A DNA stretch of 64,000 bases, taken from the NCBI GenBank assembly GCA_965232165.1, contig CBDDOY010000001.1:434001-498000 (forward strand). The letters are read 5' to 3'. The stretch comes from UBA2779 sp965232165. GTDB taxonomy: Bacteria > Spirochaetota > Spirochaetia > DSM-2461. Each line of letters begins with the position of its first letter. The stretch's first letter is position 1. A model generated the notes under the pieces. It saw only the letters and a program-made list of their open reading frames with translations. It was not told where the DNA came from and searched no databases. Shown here in pieces: positions 8,658 to 16,873 of this stretch. A program made the translations under genes and the position numbers.

Positions 8658-9619
8658 CCTGGGTTTATGCCGAGAGCCTGTGGGGACTTGTTCCTGTTAT
8701 ATGTATCATTGTGATCACGGGCATTGTCAGACGGCATACATGGCGAAGACTGAAAATCTTGGGACAAGATAGTGCCGAATGGCTTGTCCGCCTATCTCTC
8801 AGGGACTTCTGCCTGGCTCTGTTCATGGTTTTTGCAGTGCTGACAATCGCCGATCCACGCAGGATCGGGCAGTCGAAAACCGGTCATTCTTCCGGCTTGG
8901 ATGCCGCCATCGCCATTGATGTTTCACGGAGTATGCTGGTGGAGGATATCAGCCCGAACCGACTAAGACGAAGCATAGCCGCATTGGGCATGATCATTCA
9001 GAAACTGGAAAATGCACGGTTCTCTTTCACGGTATTCAAGGGGGACGCTCAGACCCTTGTGCCGATGACTCAGGATGGGGCGATACTCGATTTATGGATT
9101 AACCGGCTTGGAACGGGGCTGCTGACTTCACCTGGCACGAATCTTGAATCGGCACTAAGGGCGGCATCCTCATCGTTTCCTGCTGTGGTGAGCAGAAACA
9201 GGGCGCTTCTTCTCATTACCGATGGGGAATCGCTGACGGGAGATGTTAATCGGGTCGCACGGGAACTCATTCAAGACGGCATTCCTGTTTATGCCATCAT
9301 CACCGGAACCATAAATGGCGGTCCCATACCCCTCAGAGATGGAAAGGTTACCACCGGCGACTCGGAGCAACCGGTGATTAGCCGTGCAAACTTCAATAGC
9401 GTCAAACGTCTGACCGAGGACACCGGCGGTTCTGTTTATGATTTAAGTCAAACAGGCGCTATAGGCCGGCTCATAGAGCGCATCGAGTTGGATCAGGATT
9501 TCTCCGAAACCAGTAACATCGACTTCACCGGCAACTACCGATATCGTATGTATCTTCTGCCTGCGATGGCCATGCTGTTATTCTATTTCATGGGAAGGAT
9601 CATTCCATGGCGAAGATGA
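8654..9619 (+). CDS. batB: BatB-type VWA membrane protein
   Basis: ATG 8654 overlaps the batA stop. The 321-aa protein repeats the BatA plan: N-terminal membrane helices (residues about 8-25 and 50-67), then a VWA domain with MIDAS DVSRSM, T in PGTNLESAL and LLITDGES, and a C-terminal helix (YLLPAMAMLLFYFMG). It pairs with BatA in the membrane. The 13-nt overlap with the following TPR gene keeps the operon contiguous. Confidence 0.9.
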   Translation: MTWVYAESLWGLVPVICIIVITGIVRRHTWRRLKILGQDSAEWLVRLSLRDFCLALFMVFAVLTIADPRRIGQSKTGHSSGLDAAIAIDVSRSMLVEDISPNRLRRSIAALGMIIQKLENARFSFTVFKGDAQTLVPMTQDGAILDLWINRLGTGLLTSPGTNLESALRAASSSFPAVVSRNRALLLITDGESLTGDVNRVARELIQDGIPVYAIITGTINGGPIPLRDGKVTTGDSEQPVISRANFNSVKRLTEDTGGSVYDLSQTGAIGRLIERIELDQDFSETSNIDFTGNYRYRMYLLPAMAMLLFYFMGRIIPWRR

Positions 9620-10188
9620 TGAAAACTTCTTTTGTCGGCATCCTCGCCGTCATGAGTCTGGGATCTTGCAGGGAATTACCTCAGGCCGCGGCGGTTCTGG
9701 CGGGAAATTTCGCTAACGGCCACGGACAGTACCAGAAAGCCATTCTGCGCTATCTGGAAGCCGAAGACGAGATGTCCGCTGGCCTGGATATCGTGTACTA
9801 CAACCTCGGGAATGTCTATTATTCTCTTGGAGAGCCGGAGGCGGCGTTGCATATATGGGCTCTTGCCGAGAAGGCGACGGACGATGTGGATGTTTTGTTC
9901 AGAATCGCCTTTAACAGGGGGCTCGTCTATTTCAATTGGGGGCGTTACGAGGAGGCCAGCCAATCTTTTAAGTGGGCATTGAGGTACAATCCTGCTGACA
10001 TTGATTCTAAGATCAATCTTGAGGATGCCCTCTCCCATGTAAGATCGGAGATACCCCGGCCTGCCGAGAAACGTGAACCATCAACGCTGACTGTCAGTGA
10101 CAACCTGTTGCTCGAATACATCAAGCGGAAGGAGGCGGATGTATGGACTTCTCCGGAAGCCGAAACCTCGAATGTGCAGGACTGGTAG
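9607..10188 (+). CDS. batC: TPR lipoprotein (BatC-like)
   Basis: The 193-aa product has a lipoprotein signal ending in the lipobox MSLGSC (Cys about 21), then at least three tetratricopeptide motifs: HGQYQKAILRYLEAE, VYYNLGNVYYSLGEPEAALH and FNRGLVYFNWGRYEEASQSF with ALRYNPADIDSKIN. BatC/BatE proteins in this operon are TPR proteins that scaffold the VWA partners on the outer leaflet. The C-terminal tail is polar. Start ATG 9607 overlaps batB; ATG 9616 and 9619 are alternatives. Confidence 0.85.
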   Translation: MAKMMKTSFVGILAVMSLGSCRELPQAAAVLAGNFANGHGQYQKAILRYLEAEDEMSAGLDIVYYNLGNVYYSLGEPEAALHIWALAEKATDDVDVLFRIAFNRGLVYFNWGRYEEASQSFKWALRYNPADIDSKINLEDALSHVRSEIPRPAEKREPSTLTVSDNLLLEYIKRKEADVWTSPEAETSNVQDW

Positions 10189-10204
10189 AGAGAGGCTATC
10201 CCAA

Positions 10205-12322
10205 ATGGCTTTTCTGACCTTTATGCGGCATTGGCGGGGGAACCTGAAACTCTCGTGTGCAGCGAGTCCTCGCCTGTTTCAAAGTCTTCGGCCATCTTGC
10301 CTTCGAGACAGATCTGTCTACTCAAGGCTGTTTCACCTCGTTTTAATTCTGGTGTTATTCTTATGCCCCATTACCATTGAGGCTATGGATGATGCCATCC
10401 TGACATTGACACCTCCTAAGGCCGCAAGGGGTCAGCAAGTCACGATTGTTATCCGCACAAGCTTGCCATGGGATGATGATGCCCAAATCAGCAATCCGCC
10501 CTTAAATGGCGCATTAACCTGGTGGGCATACCCCTATGCAAGACCATGGGGGATGAGAAATGAAGACGGGACTGTTGTCAGGAAGGTCGCGGTGAGGGCA
10601 GCCGTGCGGGTGGATGGGCCGGGTTTTCATTCTATTGATCCCTTCCATATCAAGGTTAAGGGCCTGGAGGTTTCTACGGACATTGCCAGGATCATCGGTG
10701 TTGAGCGCGATGAGCGTGACTTTCCGTATCCGATATCCGTTCAATGGCGATTCCCGCCGAAGACAGTTTGGCAGGGACAAACCATTCCGCTTATTCTCGA
10801 GGCACGGAATCTTTCCTATTTGGCCCTTGCCAGTTCCGCTTCCTTGACTCAGGTGCCAGCCGGACTGCTGGAAGAGGCCCCGGGCTATGGGCGGGTGAAT
10901 ACACGCCCCTATGAAACAGATACTCTATACGATGTGCCGATGGCGGCCTGGCTCTGGACCTTGGGAGAGCCGGGGCCGTTTGAATTCCCCGGCGCCAGGG
11001 TGGTTGTGAGCGGTTTAACACGTGTGGCCCCGGGGTTTTCCCTTAAGGTTTTGCCCCTGCCTTCCTCTGTTAGCCAAACAGGGGCGGTCGGACGGTTTCG
11101 TCTCGATGTGGATTGGGGGAAGGGGCCGTACAAGGTGGACGCTATTCTGTCCTTGCGCGTGAGGATTGAAGGAGAGGGCAATCTTGGCGTCCTGCGCGGT
11201 CCTTTGCCGGAAATAACCGGTGCGGAACAGGTGAATAGCCATTCCTTGTCCTCCTATCTCCCGGATCCCTTGGGGTATAAGGGATGGCGAGAAGAGAGAT
11301 TTGATTACAGAATCAATGAGGCCGGGGCATTGAAGGTCAGAATACCTAAATGGACCTGGTTTGATCCGCAGGATACGGGCCATGTATACAGTGTCGCAGA
11401 ACAAATTCATACGATACAAGTGGAAGAAGCCCTGGATGAGGAGTTGTTATCTTCCGCCGACATGTTACTCGGCGCCGATTTGTTCCGTTACCGTTCCCTC
11501 GTCTTCCATGGCAGGAATCCCATCCTGTACTTATTGGTGCTGCCAGGCATTCTCGTATTGACGGCTCTCTATGTGTTCAGGCGTTTCAAGCTGCGTCATT
11601 TGTCCGTCGCCTTTGCTCTCCCTTTGCTGCTGTCGTCGATTGATACTGAGTTCCCCGATGCAGAAATGGCGGCGAAGGCCAGAAAATCTGCTCAGGCGGG
11701 AGAATGGCGTGAAGCCAATGCAATCTATGCCGATCTCTCAAAGAGATACAGTGAGCTTCCCGGCCTAATGCATGACCGGGCCATAACAGCGATGGAAAAC
11801 GATTCTCCCGATGTCGCGATAACCCTGATTCGCAGGAGTCTGTTTTTAAGACCCGGTAACAGACTGTTTAGCCGGACACATAAATACATAGAGAATCGAC
11901 TGGGCTTGATTGATGAGGGGGGTGTTCCCCTGTCGTGGTCGCCTGCTTGGATTTTTGCCTTATGGCTCATCGGCGCTAACGGTATATTTCTCGTACTGGC
12001 GGGATTGCTGTACTGGCGAGATGCCAGGCGATATATCGGTCTTGTGGCTGTAATCATGCTTTTTGCGGTTTCTTCGGCCGCCTTGGCGGCTACCCACATT
12101 CTCTGGAATAACAAGATAGGTATTGTCAGCACTCGTTCTCAAGTACTGCGGAGAATTCCCGGCCCCATTGCTTCGGAATGGATTCAACTGCCGGCCGGTG
12201 TCGCCGTGGAGGTGACGGCCGTCAATAATGACGATTGCCTTGTACGCACTGGTTACGGTTTGGAGGGCTGGCTGCCGTTGGAATCCCTTTATTTTGTGGC
12301 AGAGGTATCGGATGGACTTTGA
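10205..12322 (+). CDS. batD: BatD protein fused to TPR/SH3 (BatE-like) C-terminus
   Basis: ATG 10205 lies after gagagagg and 17 nt beyond the batC stop. After about 35 residues comes a signal/anchor helix (RLFHLVLILVLFLCP), then a long periplasmic beta region with BatD landmarks (LTLTPPKAARGQQVTIVIRT, GNLGVLRGPLPEI, IPKWTWFDPQ), a transmembrane helix near the block YLLVLPGILVLTALYVF, a TPR-like helical stretch (REANAIYADLSKRYSELPGL), two more membrane helices and a terminal SH3-like beta domain (GVAVEVTAVNNDDCLVRTGY). In Bacteroides and Leptospira BatD and BatE are separate; here one 705-aa chain combines both. The stop is overlapped by the next gene. Confidence 0.82.
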   Translation: MAFLTFMRHWRGNLKLSCAASPRLFQSLRPSCLRDRSVYSRLFHLVLILVLFLCPITIEAMDDAILTLTPPKAARGQQVTIVIRTSLPWDDDAQISNPPLNGALTWWAYPYARPWGMRNEDGTVVRKVAVRAAVRVDGPGFHSIDPFHIKVKGLEVSTDIARIIGVERDERDFPYPISVQWRFPPKTVWQGQTIPLILEARNLSYLALASSASLTQVPAGLLEEAPGYGRVNTRPYETDTLYDVPMAAWLWTLGEPGPFEFPGARVVVSGLTRVAPGFSLKVLPLPSSVSQTGAVGRFRLDVDWGKGPYKVDAILSLRVRIEGEGNLGVLRGPLPEITGAEQVNSHSLSSYLPDPLGYKGWREERFDYRINEAGALKVRIPKWTWFDPQDTGHVYSVAEQIHTIQVEEALDEELLSSADMLLGADLFRYRSLVFHGRNPILYLLVLPGILVLTALYVFRRFKLRHLSVAFALPLLLSSIDTEFPDAEMAAKARKSAQAGEWREANAIYADLSKRYSELPGLMHDRAITAMENDSPDVAITLIRRSLFLRPGNRLFSRTHKYIENRLGLIDEGGVPLSWSPAWIFALWLIGANGIFLVLAGLLYWRDARRYIGLVAVIMLFAVSSAALAATHILWNNKIGIVSTRSQVLRRIPGPIASEWIQLPAGVAVEVTAVNNDDCLVRTGYGLEGWLPLESLYFVAEVSDGL

Positions 12323-12773
12323 ACAAATTTTGAAGAAATGGGAAAGTCAGAGTAATGGAAGTAATACACCCCGAAAAGAAGGGATGGCGCAAGCGGAACA
12401 CTGGGTCGAATCCTATTCTCCCAGGGAAGAGCATTTAGCCGAGAAGGAAATAGACCCCATCCGACCGGCGAGTGAAGGCCGATCAATCTGGCGTCGGCGG
12501 CCTCATCAGGATGTCCTAGACCTTCACGGTCTCACCCGAGAAGAATCCGTGAGGGAACTGGCTTATTTCGTTCAATCCATGCGCAGGCGGGGTCTCCGGA
12601 AGGGTTTGATCATCCATGGGAAGGGATTGCATTCACCCGACGGAGCCGTTCTTGCGCCGGTAGTCCGAGACTATCTTGAATCCTCTTCAGAAATTGGCGA
12701 ATTTAGAAAAGCAACCGGAAAAAATGGCGGTTCAGGTGCCACATGGTTTATCTTGCGTCATCGGTCGCGATGA
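12312..12773 (+). CDS. Smr-domain protein (MutS2 C-terminal-like)
   Basis: ATG 12312 overlaps the batD stop by 11 nt. The 153-aa product has a charged N-terminal half and a C-terminal Smr domain with the diagnostic DLHGLTREESV, LIIHGKGLHS and the glycine-rich ATGKNGGSGATWFIL. Stand-alone Smr domains bind branched nucleic acids or stalled ribosomes and may be nucleases. It is the last gene of the bat operon and converges on infA with a 16-nt overlap of the two coding ends. Confidence 0.85.
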   Translation: MDFEQILKKWESQSNGSNTPRKEGMAQAEHWVESYSPREEHLAEKEIDPIRPASEGRSIWRRRPHQDVLDLHGLTREESVRELAYFVQSMRRRGLRKGLIIHGKGLHSPDGAVLAPVVRDYLESSSEIGEFRKATGKNGGSGATWFILRHRSR

Positions 12774-12973
12774 ATAATGCGCCCTCTGGTAAGATCGTAG
12801 GGTGACAGTTCAACACGAACACGGTCCCCCGGAACGATGCGGATATAGTGCTTGCGCATTCTGCCAGAGAGATAGGCGAGTATCAAATGCCCCGCTTTGA
12901 TTTCGACTCTGAACATGGTGTTTGGCAGAGATTCCTTGACAATTCCCTCTACCTCAATAGCCTCTTCCTTCAA
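12758..12973 (-). CDS. infA: Translation initiation factor IF-1
   Basis: The 71-aa product matches IF-1 in length and sequence: EEAIEVEGIVKESLPNTMFR, HLILAYLSGRMRKHYIRI and VPGDRVRVELSPYDLTRGRI are standard OB-fold blocks. The start codon is TTG, supported by AGGAGGG six nt upstream. IF-1 occupies the 30S A site during initiation. Promoter at 13004-13032. Confidence 0.96.
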   Translation of the reverse strand: MKEEAIEVEGIVKESLPNTMFRVEIKAGHLILAYLSGRMRKHYIRIVPGDRVRVELSPYDLTRGRIIHRDR

Positions 12974-13003
12974 TAAGGCCCTCCTCTTCCTTCTTCCGGA
13001 GAT

Positions 13004-13032
13004 ATGATATTTTTATTACGGATTCCCGTCAA
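13004..13032 (-). promoter_or_regulatory. Putative sigma-70 promoter of infA
   Basis: On the minus strand TTGACG, a 17-nt spacer and TATCAT; the predicted start is about 30 nt from the infA TTG. It is divergent from the dksA-type promoter 30 bp away. Confidence 0.6.
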
Positions 13033-13062
13033 GCCTACGCCTATATGGTGCGGCAATTAAAC

Positions 13063-13091
13063 TTGACAAATAATGGTCAATCAGGCATATT
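13063..13091 (+). promoter_or_regulatory. Putative sigma-70 promoter of the DksA/TraR-type gene
   Basis: A perfect -35 TTGACA, a 17-nt spacer and -10 CATATT lead to a start near 13098, 22 nt upstream of ATG 13120. Confidence 0.65.
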
Positions 13092-13119
13092 AGCCCAGTT
13101 TCCCCATAATGGAGCTTAT

Positions 13120-13476
13120 ATGCAGAATGAATTCAAGAATCAGATTTGCCAGAAACTCAACGCGATGAAGAAAGATGTCTGGGCCACTCTTATCGCGGAG
13201 AACAACGATTTCCGAATTGCCGTAGAGGATGAGGGTGTTAAGGATCTTGCCGACATCGCATCGAATGATATTGATGCAAGAATCCTGGAAGCGGTTAGTG
13301 TGAAGGATCAGAATCGTTTATTGCGCATTGAAGCGGCCTTGGCCCGGTTAGAAAACGGACGTTTCGGAATATGCGCGAATTGTGGAGCAAAGCTCAGTCA
13401 AGCCCGTCTGGAAGCCATCCCCTATGCCTTGCTCTGTGTCGATTGTCAATCTCATTCAGAGAAAACCAGAACGTAA
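13120..13476 (+). CDS. DksA/TraR C4-type zinc-finger protein
   Basis: ATG 13120 lies downstream of the promoter and a ggag element, whereas the longer open frame would start before the promoter. The 118-aa product has a helical N-terminal half and a C4 zinc finger CANCGAKLSQARLEAIPYAL followed by LCVDCQ, the TraR/DksA type. Such proteins bind in the RNA polymerase secondary channel. The short coiled coil is compatible with a TraR- or YteA-like member rather than full DksA. Monocistronic by its own promoter. Confidence 0.85.
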   Translation: MQNEFKNQICQKLNAMKKDVWATLIAENNDFRIAVEDEGVKDLADIASNDIDARILEAVSVKDQNRLLRIEAALARLENGRFGICANCGAKLSQARLEAIPYALLCVDCQSHSEKTRT

Positions 13477-14351
13477 ACCGAATTTTCAGTACTTGCTGCC
13501 CCAAATAGGGTCTCTCGCCCGCCCTAGTGTCCTGTTTCAACTCATTATCAAATGACAATAGGTGCAAGGGATTGCCGGAAACGCCGCTGGCTGCCCCCGA
13601 AGTTTTTTCCCGATCATCAAGCGAGAGATGCTTGCCAGGCGCCCAGAGCGGTCCCCATATACGAACACACAGAAGTGTTCTGCCACAGGGTGAGAAGGAG
13701 CATTCCGGCAATAGCCATTCACGCCCTGTTGAATATAAGATTAAGATACCGGGCGATATTGTGCCATTGACGATAATGGATGGAATCTCATATTTATTCA
13801 GTGAGAACAGAACGATAGGTATTCTGTTAGCGGCTCTGCGAGTAACTGTTTATACGTTTATCTTGAGTATGGATTGCATCAACATACGCATTTCCAGCCA
13901 GGAAAGGCTGACCGGAACAACAATGTCCTCCAGCATGAAATAGGAATCGGATTTTCCATTTTTCTATAGAGGCGCCCTAGAGCAAATACCAGAACTCCCC
14001 GCCATACCGTCGGCGGGAAGATGTCCCCTGAACCAAGATGCGCCCAGTCTGCTGTTTCCACGGCTGCAGGCGCCAACTGCATCCAGTCAACGGTGAGCCG
14101 CTGCCCCGAGTGGCTAAGGAATCCAAGTCTTGGCCATGAGACACTCAACCCAAGTTCACCAAACGGTTTATCTCTCCCTATACCCAACCTCTAACAATAC
14201 ACAATACTCCACTCCAAGAAGCTCATGCCGTCCGTGTGATCCGTGGTTCCATTATTAACCACTCCTACAGTCCGTGTGGTGCGCTGTTCCTTTTTTAACC
14301 ACGAACCACACGAACATACACGAACGGGGAGTACTGGTTACTTCCAGGTTC
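13477..14351. other. Long intergenic region with repeat debris, no gene supported
   Basis: A short fragment of the hairpin repeat (caagggattgccggaaacgc, 13563-13582) and an IS1634-type terminus remnant (acccaagttcaccaa near 14150) are seen. The CGTG-type repeats occupy 14225-14325, partly inverted around gttcctttttta. Open frames here, for example on the minus strand 13879-14187, have no recognisable protein pattern and no ribosome binding site. Confidence 0.5.
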
Positions 14352-14588
14352 TTAAGTTTTCGCTGAATCCAGATACAGCGTGTCGGGGCAGATATCCTGC
14401 TCATGCGGCCAGACAACCGTGCCGTCTTTTACGCTGGCTCGCTGGAAATAGCCAACACTCTTAAGCTCCCTGAACACGCCGAAACCGAGCAGGGGGGAGC
14501 AATCATAGATTCCTTCCTCGTCGTTGCTGAAATGCAATTTCAACTTATAGTCGGGAATTGTTTCCACACTCTTCACTCTGGGGTTCAT
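14352..14588 (-). CDS. DUF2442 family protein (antitoxin-like)
   Basis: The 78-aa product has the DUF2442 pattern: KSVETIPDYKLKLHFSNDE, a short DCSPLLGFGVFRELK segment, and the C-terminal VVWPHEQDICPDTLYLDS, where WxxxxDIxPDxLY is diagnostic. Preceded by gagg and ATG 14588, seven nt after the stop of a DUF4160 gene. DUF4160 and DUF2442 genes commonly form a predicted toxin-antitoxin pair; here the DUF4160 partner is frameshifted. Confidence 0.82.
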   Translation of the reverse strand: MNPRVKSVETIPDYKLKLHFSNDEEGIYDCSPLLGFGVFRELKSVGYFQRASVKDGTVVWPHEQDICPDTLYLDSAKT

Positions 14589-14595
14589 TGTTTCC

Positions 14596-14864
14596 TCACC
14601 TCAATGGCTCTATTTTGTATGGTTGTTCACCTGAAACAGCCAGTTCCCAGTCGGCAAGCAATTCCTCTTTGGGCAATTCAATCCATGCCTGGAGCAATTT
14701 TATCTTGGAAGCCGGGATTTTTCCCTCAAGCACTGTTCCCTCCGGTACTTGCACAATAACTTCATCATTTTGTATTTGACATGGATGTGCGGAAACTTGT
14801 ACTGCCTATTGTCCTTGAAATACATATAAATGATCAAGCCATAAAACATAGAGATGGAAGGCAT
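14596..14864 (-). pseudogene. DUF4160 family protein, frameshifted
   Basis: Starts MPSISMFYGLIIYMYFKDNR and continues to FPHIHVKYK; the DUF4160 motif HxHVxY is present. In an A-run (taaat/aaaatg near 14780) one base is missing. The other frame then resumes NDEVIVQVPEGTVLEGKIPA, LLQAWIELPKEELLADWE and EQPYKIEPLR with a stop at 14596. One base restores an 89-aa protein ending seven nt before DUF2442, so they were one operon. Confidence 0.75.
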
Positions 14865-15039
14865 AAGGAGTTTCTCCTCTTCAAGGATATGGTTATACTC
14901 CGCAGGTATTGTACGCTGTTCCCTTTTTAACCACAAACCACACGAACGGGAGGTACTGGAGACTTGCAGATTCTTGGGTATTCACCTGTTGTCTCTCTAT
15001 TTATATCCCCAACGTAGGAGAAATTCAAACAAGCCAGTT

Positions 15040-15241
15040 AAGGAATTTCCAAAGAAAAATCCTGTTCTACTGGGGAAAGGCGTACACGGCTTCACTTGAG
15101 GAGGGCCATGGGTGTAGTGAGCTTTCGCCGGTGATCAGTATTAACCGGCTGGATTTTGTCCTGTGGCCCCAATTGCCGCAGGTGCATAGCTGTTTCATGC
15201 TAAGGGAGCGGCGGAATCCGGATTGCGTGTTTTCATAATTC
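15040..15241 (+). pseudogene. Rpn/PDDEXK_2 family nuclease C-terminal-type fragment
   Basis: One frame reads NFQRKILFYWGKAYTASLEE then ELSPVISINRLDFVLWP and HSCFMLRER. The pattern YWxKxYxxxLxxGxxYxxLxPVIxINxLDFxLF is that of Rpn-type (PD-(D/E)XK transposase-associated) proteins. No N-terminal catalytic portion precedes it. The rest of 14865-15744 has no recognisable gene apart from an inverted CGTG repeat at 14918-14950. Confidence 0.5.
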
Positions 15242-15744
15242 AAAAATCATTGTTATGGATGCAATTAGCAATGAAATATGCACGAATATCGTGAAAACTT
15301 CAGATTAAGAAGGGTGATGCTCCTCTTTCAAGGATGCTTCTTAACACGCATAATACTATGCGCTGAATTCATCTTATGGCAATAAACAGGGCAGACTCTC
15401 CGCTGCGTCAATATGAAATCCATTCGAACTGAAGCAGGGGCCTCATAATTAAAATCTATTCGGGGTTTTCCTCCCTATCCGGTCTTCCTTTGCCGCTCTG
15501 CCGGATAAGGGGAACTCAGCTTATCTGCGCTCCGGATCAGCTTTTTTGGGAGGTCTATGACCTCTCAAGGGGGCCAGTTGAACCGAAGCAATATGGCTCC
15601 TCCGCCCACGGATATTTTCTTCGCCTTCCTCATCAACACACGGTCTTCAAGAAGGCATGCCGCCGGTGTTTTCGGAATATTGTACTTCTTGATGAACTTG
15701 GAATCCAGGCGGATTTTCTTGGCCGGCTGCTTATAAGGCCGGGC

Positions 15745-15894
15745 GTTTTCCCCGCTCGGGCGGGGGTGTTTCTTCAGAGGAATTTGATGACAGGGAGGGA
15801 GAGAGGTTTTCCCCGCTCGGGCGGGGGTGTTTCTTTGCAGCCTCACAAACGCGCCGCTGTGTGCGAGTTTTCCCCGCTCGGGCGGGGGTGTTTC
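15745..15894. CRISPR. Three-repeat CRISPR array, type I-E-like, orphan
   Basis: Three identical 28-bp repeats at 15745-15772, 15806-15833 and 15867-15894 (gttttccccgctcgggcggg plus ggtgtttc) are separated by two unrelated 33-bp spacers, period 61. Repeat length, spacer length and the palindromic CCCCGC/GCGGGG core are those of type I-E. No cas gene is in the window. The array ends 10 bp from the oppF stop codon. Frames translated across it are artefacts of the repeats. Confidence 0.9.
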
Positions 15895-15904
15895 CTAAAC
15901 CATC

Positions 15905-16873
15905 TTAGCCCTGCACCTTCCAGCAGGCTGCTTTATGACCGGGGGCAACTTCGGCCAAGGGCGGATAAGCTTCCCTACAGCGTTTTTCCACTATGGGGCA
16001 TCGGGGGTGGAAATGACATCCCGAGGGTGGATTCAAAGGGGAGGGCACATCCCCAACGACGATCTGTTTCTTCGTATTGCGTGCCGCTGGATCGGCGGTG
16101 GGAAAGGCCGAAAGCAATGCCTGTGTGTAGGGGTGGAGGGGCGAGGATACAAGATTGGCCTTCGAGGTCGATTCAACGATGCGGCCTAAATACATAACGA
16201 GTATTCGCTGGGCGAGGAACTCGACGACCGAGAGATCGTGGGAGATGAACAGATTGGCAAATCCGTGTTTCTCTTTGATGTCCAAAAGAAGGTTGAGTAT
16301 CTGGGCCTGGATGGAAACATCCAGGGCACTTACGGCCTCGTCACAGACAATAAATTCAGGGTTCAAGATGAGTGCCCGGGCAATGCCGATGCGTTGCCGC
16401 TGTCCTCCGGAAAACTGATGGGGATAACGCCGGCCATAGGCTGGATTTATGCCAACTTCCCGCATCACCAATTCAACCTGTTCTTTTATTTCCGCCTGGG
16501 TTCCCGTTTTATGCACCCTGAGGGGTTGAGCGATGATATCCTTGATCTTCTTGCGGGGGTTCAAGGAAGAGAAGGGGTCTTGGAAGATCATCTGCATGGA
16601 TTTTTTCAAAACCTTGAAGGCGGTACCGGTATAGGATGTCATGTCTTCACCCTTCCAGATCAAGTTGCCGCCATCCGGTTCGAGAAGCCTGAGAATGGTT
16701 TTCCCAAGGGTTGATTTGCCGCAGCCCGATTCGCCTACTATTCCAACAATTTCTCCCGGGGTTATGTCCAGGGAGACGTTATCAACCGCCTTGAGAAGCT
16801 GGAACAAACCTCGGCTTTCATCCTTTATGTGAAAATTCTTTCTAATTCCTTTTGCGGACAGCAGGGTCTTCAT
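15905..16873 (-). CDS. oppF: Oligopeptide/dipeptide ABC transporter ATP-binding protein OppF
   Basis: The 322-aa ATPase has Walker A GESGCGKST (about 47-55), signature FSGGQRQRIG, Walker B FIVCDEAVSALD and the C-terminal oligo_HPY extension with CHFHPRCP and a later Cys. It powers peptide import with OppD. The start overlaps the oppD stop (ATGA). It is the last gene of the minus-strand opp operon. Confidence 0.92.
   Translation of the reverse strand: MKTLLSAKGIRKNFHIKDESRGLFQLLKAVDNVSLDITPGEIVGIVGESGCGKSTLGKTILRLLEPDGGNLIWKGEDMTSYTGTAFKVLKKSMQMIFQDPFSSLNPRKKIKDIIAQPLRVHKTGTQAEIKEQVELVMREVGINPAYGRRYPHQFSGGQRQRIGIARALILNPEFIVCDEAVSALDVSIQAQILNLLLDIKEKHGFANLFISHDLSVVEFLAQRILVMYLGRIVESTSKANLVSSPLHPYTQALLSAFPTADPAARNTKKQIVVGDVPSPLNPPSGCHFHPRCPIVEKRCREAYPPLAEVAPGHKAACWKVQG

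Noticed and set aside
13879..14187. 102-codon minus-strand frame
   Set aside because: No RBS, no family pattern, and composition like surrounding intergenic debris.
15565..15846. Minus-strand frame over the array, considered as a cas2 remnant because of its position next to a type I-E array
   Set aside because: No Cas2 motif is present; its start lies inside the repeats.
15490..16197. Long plus-strand open frame of 235 codons across the type I-E array
   Set aside because: It runs through three CRISPR repeats and antisense to oppF; the protein shows the repeated HSPLGRGCF-type text expected from repeats and has no RBS.
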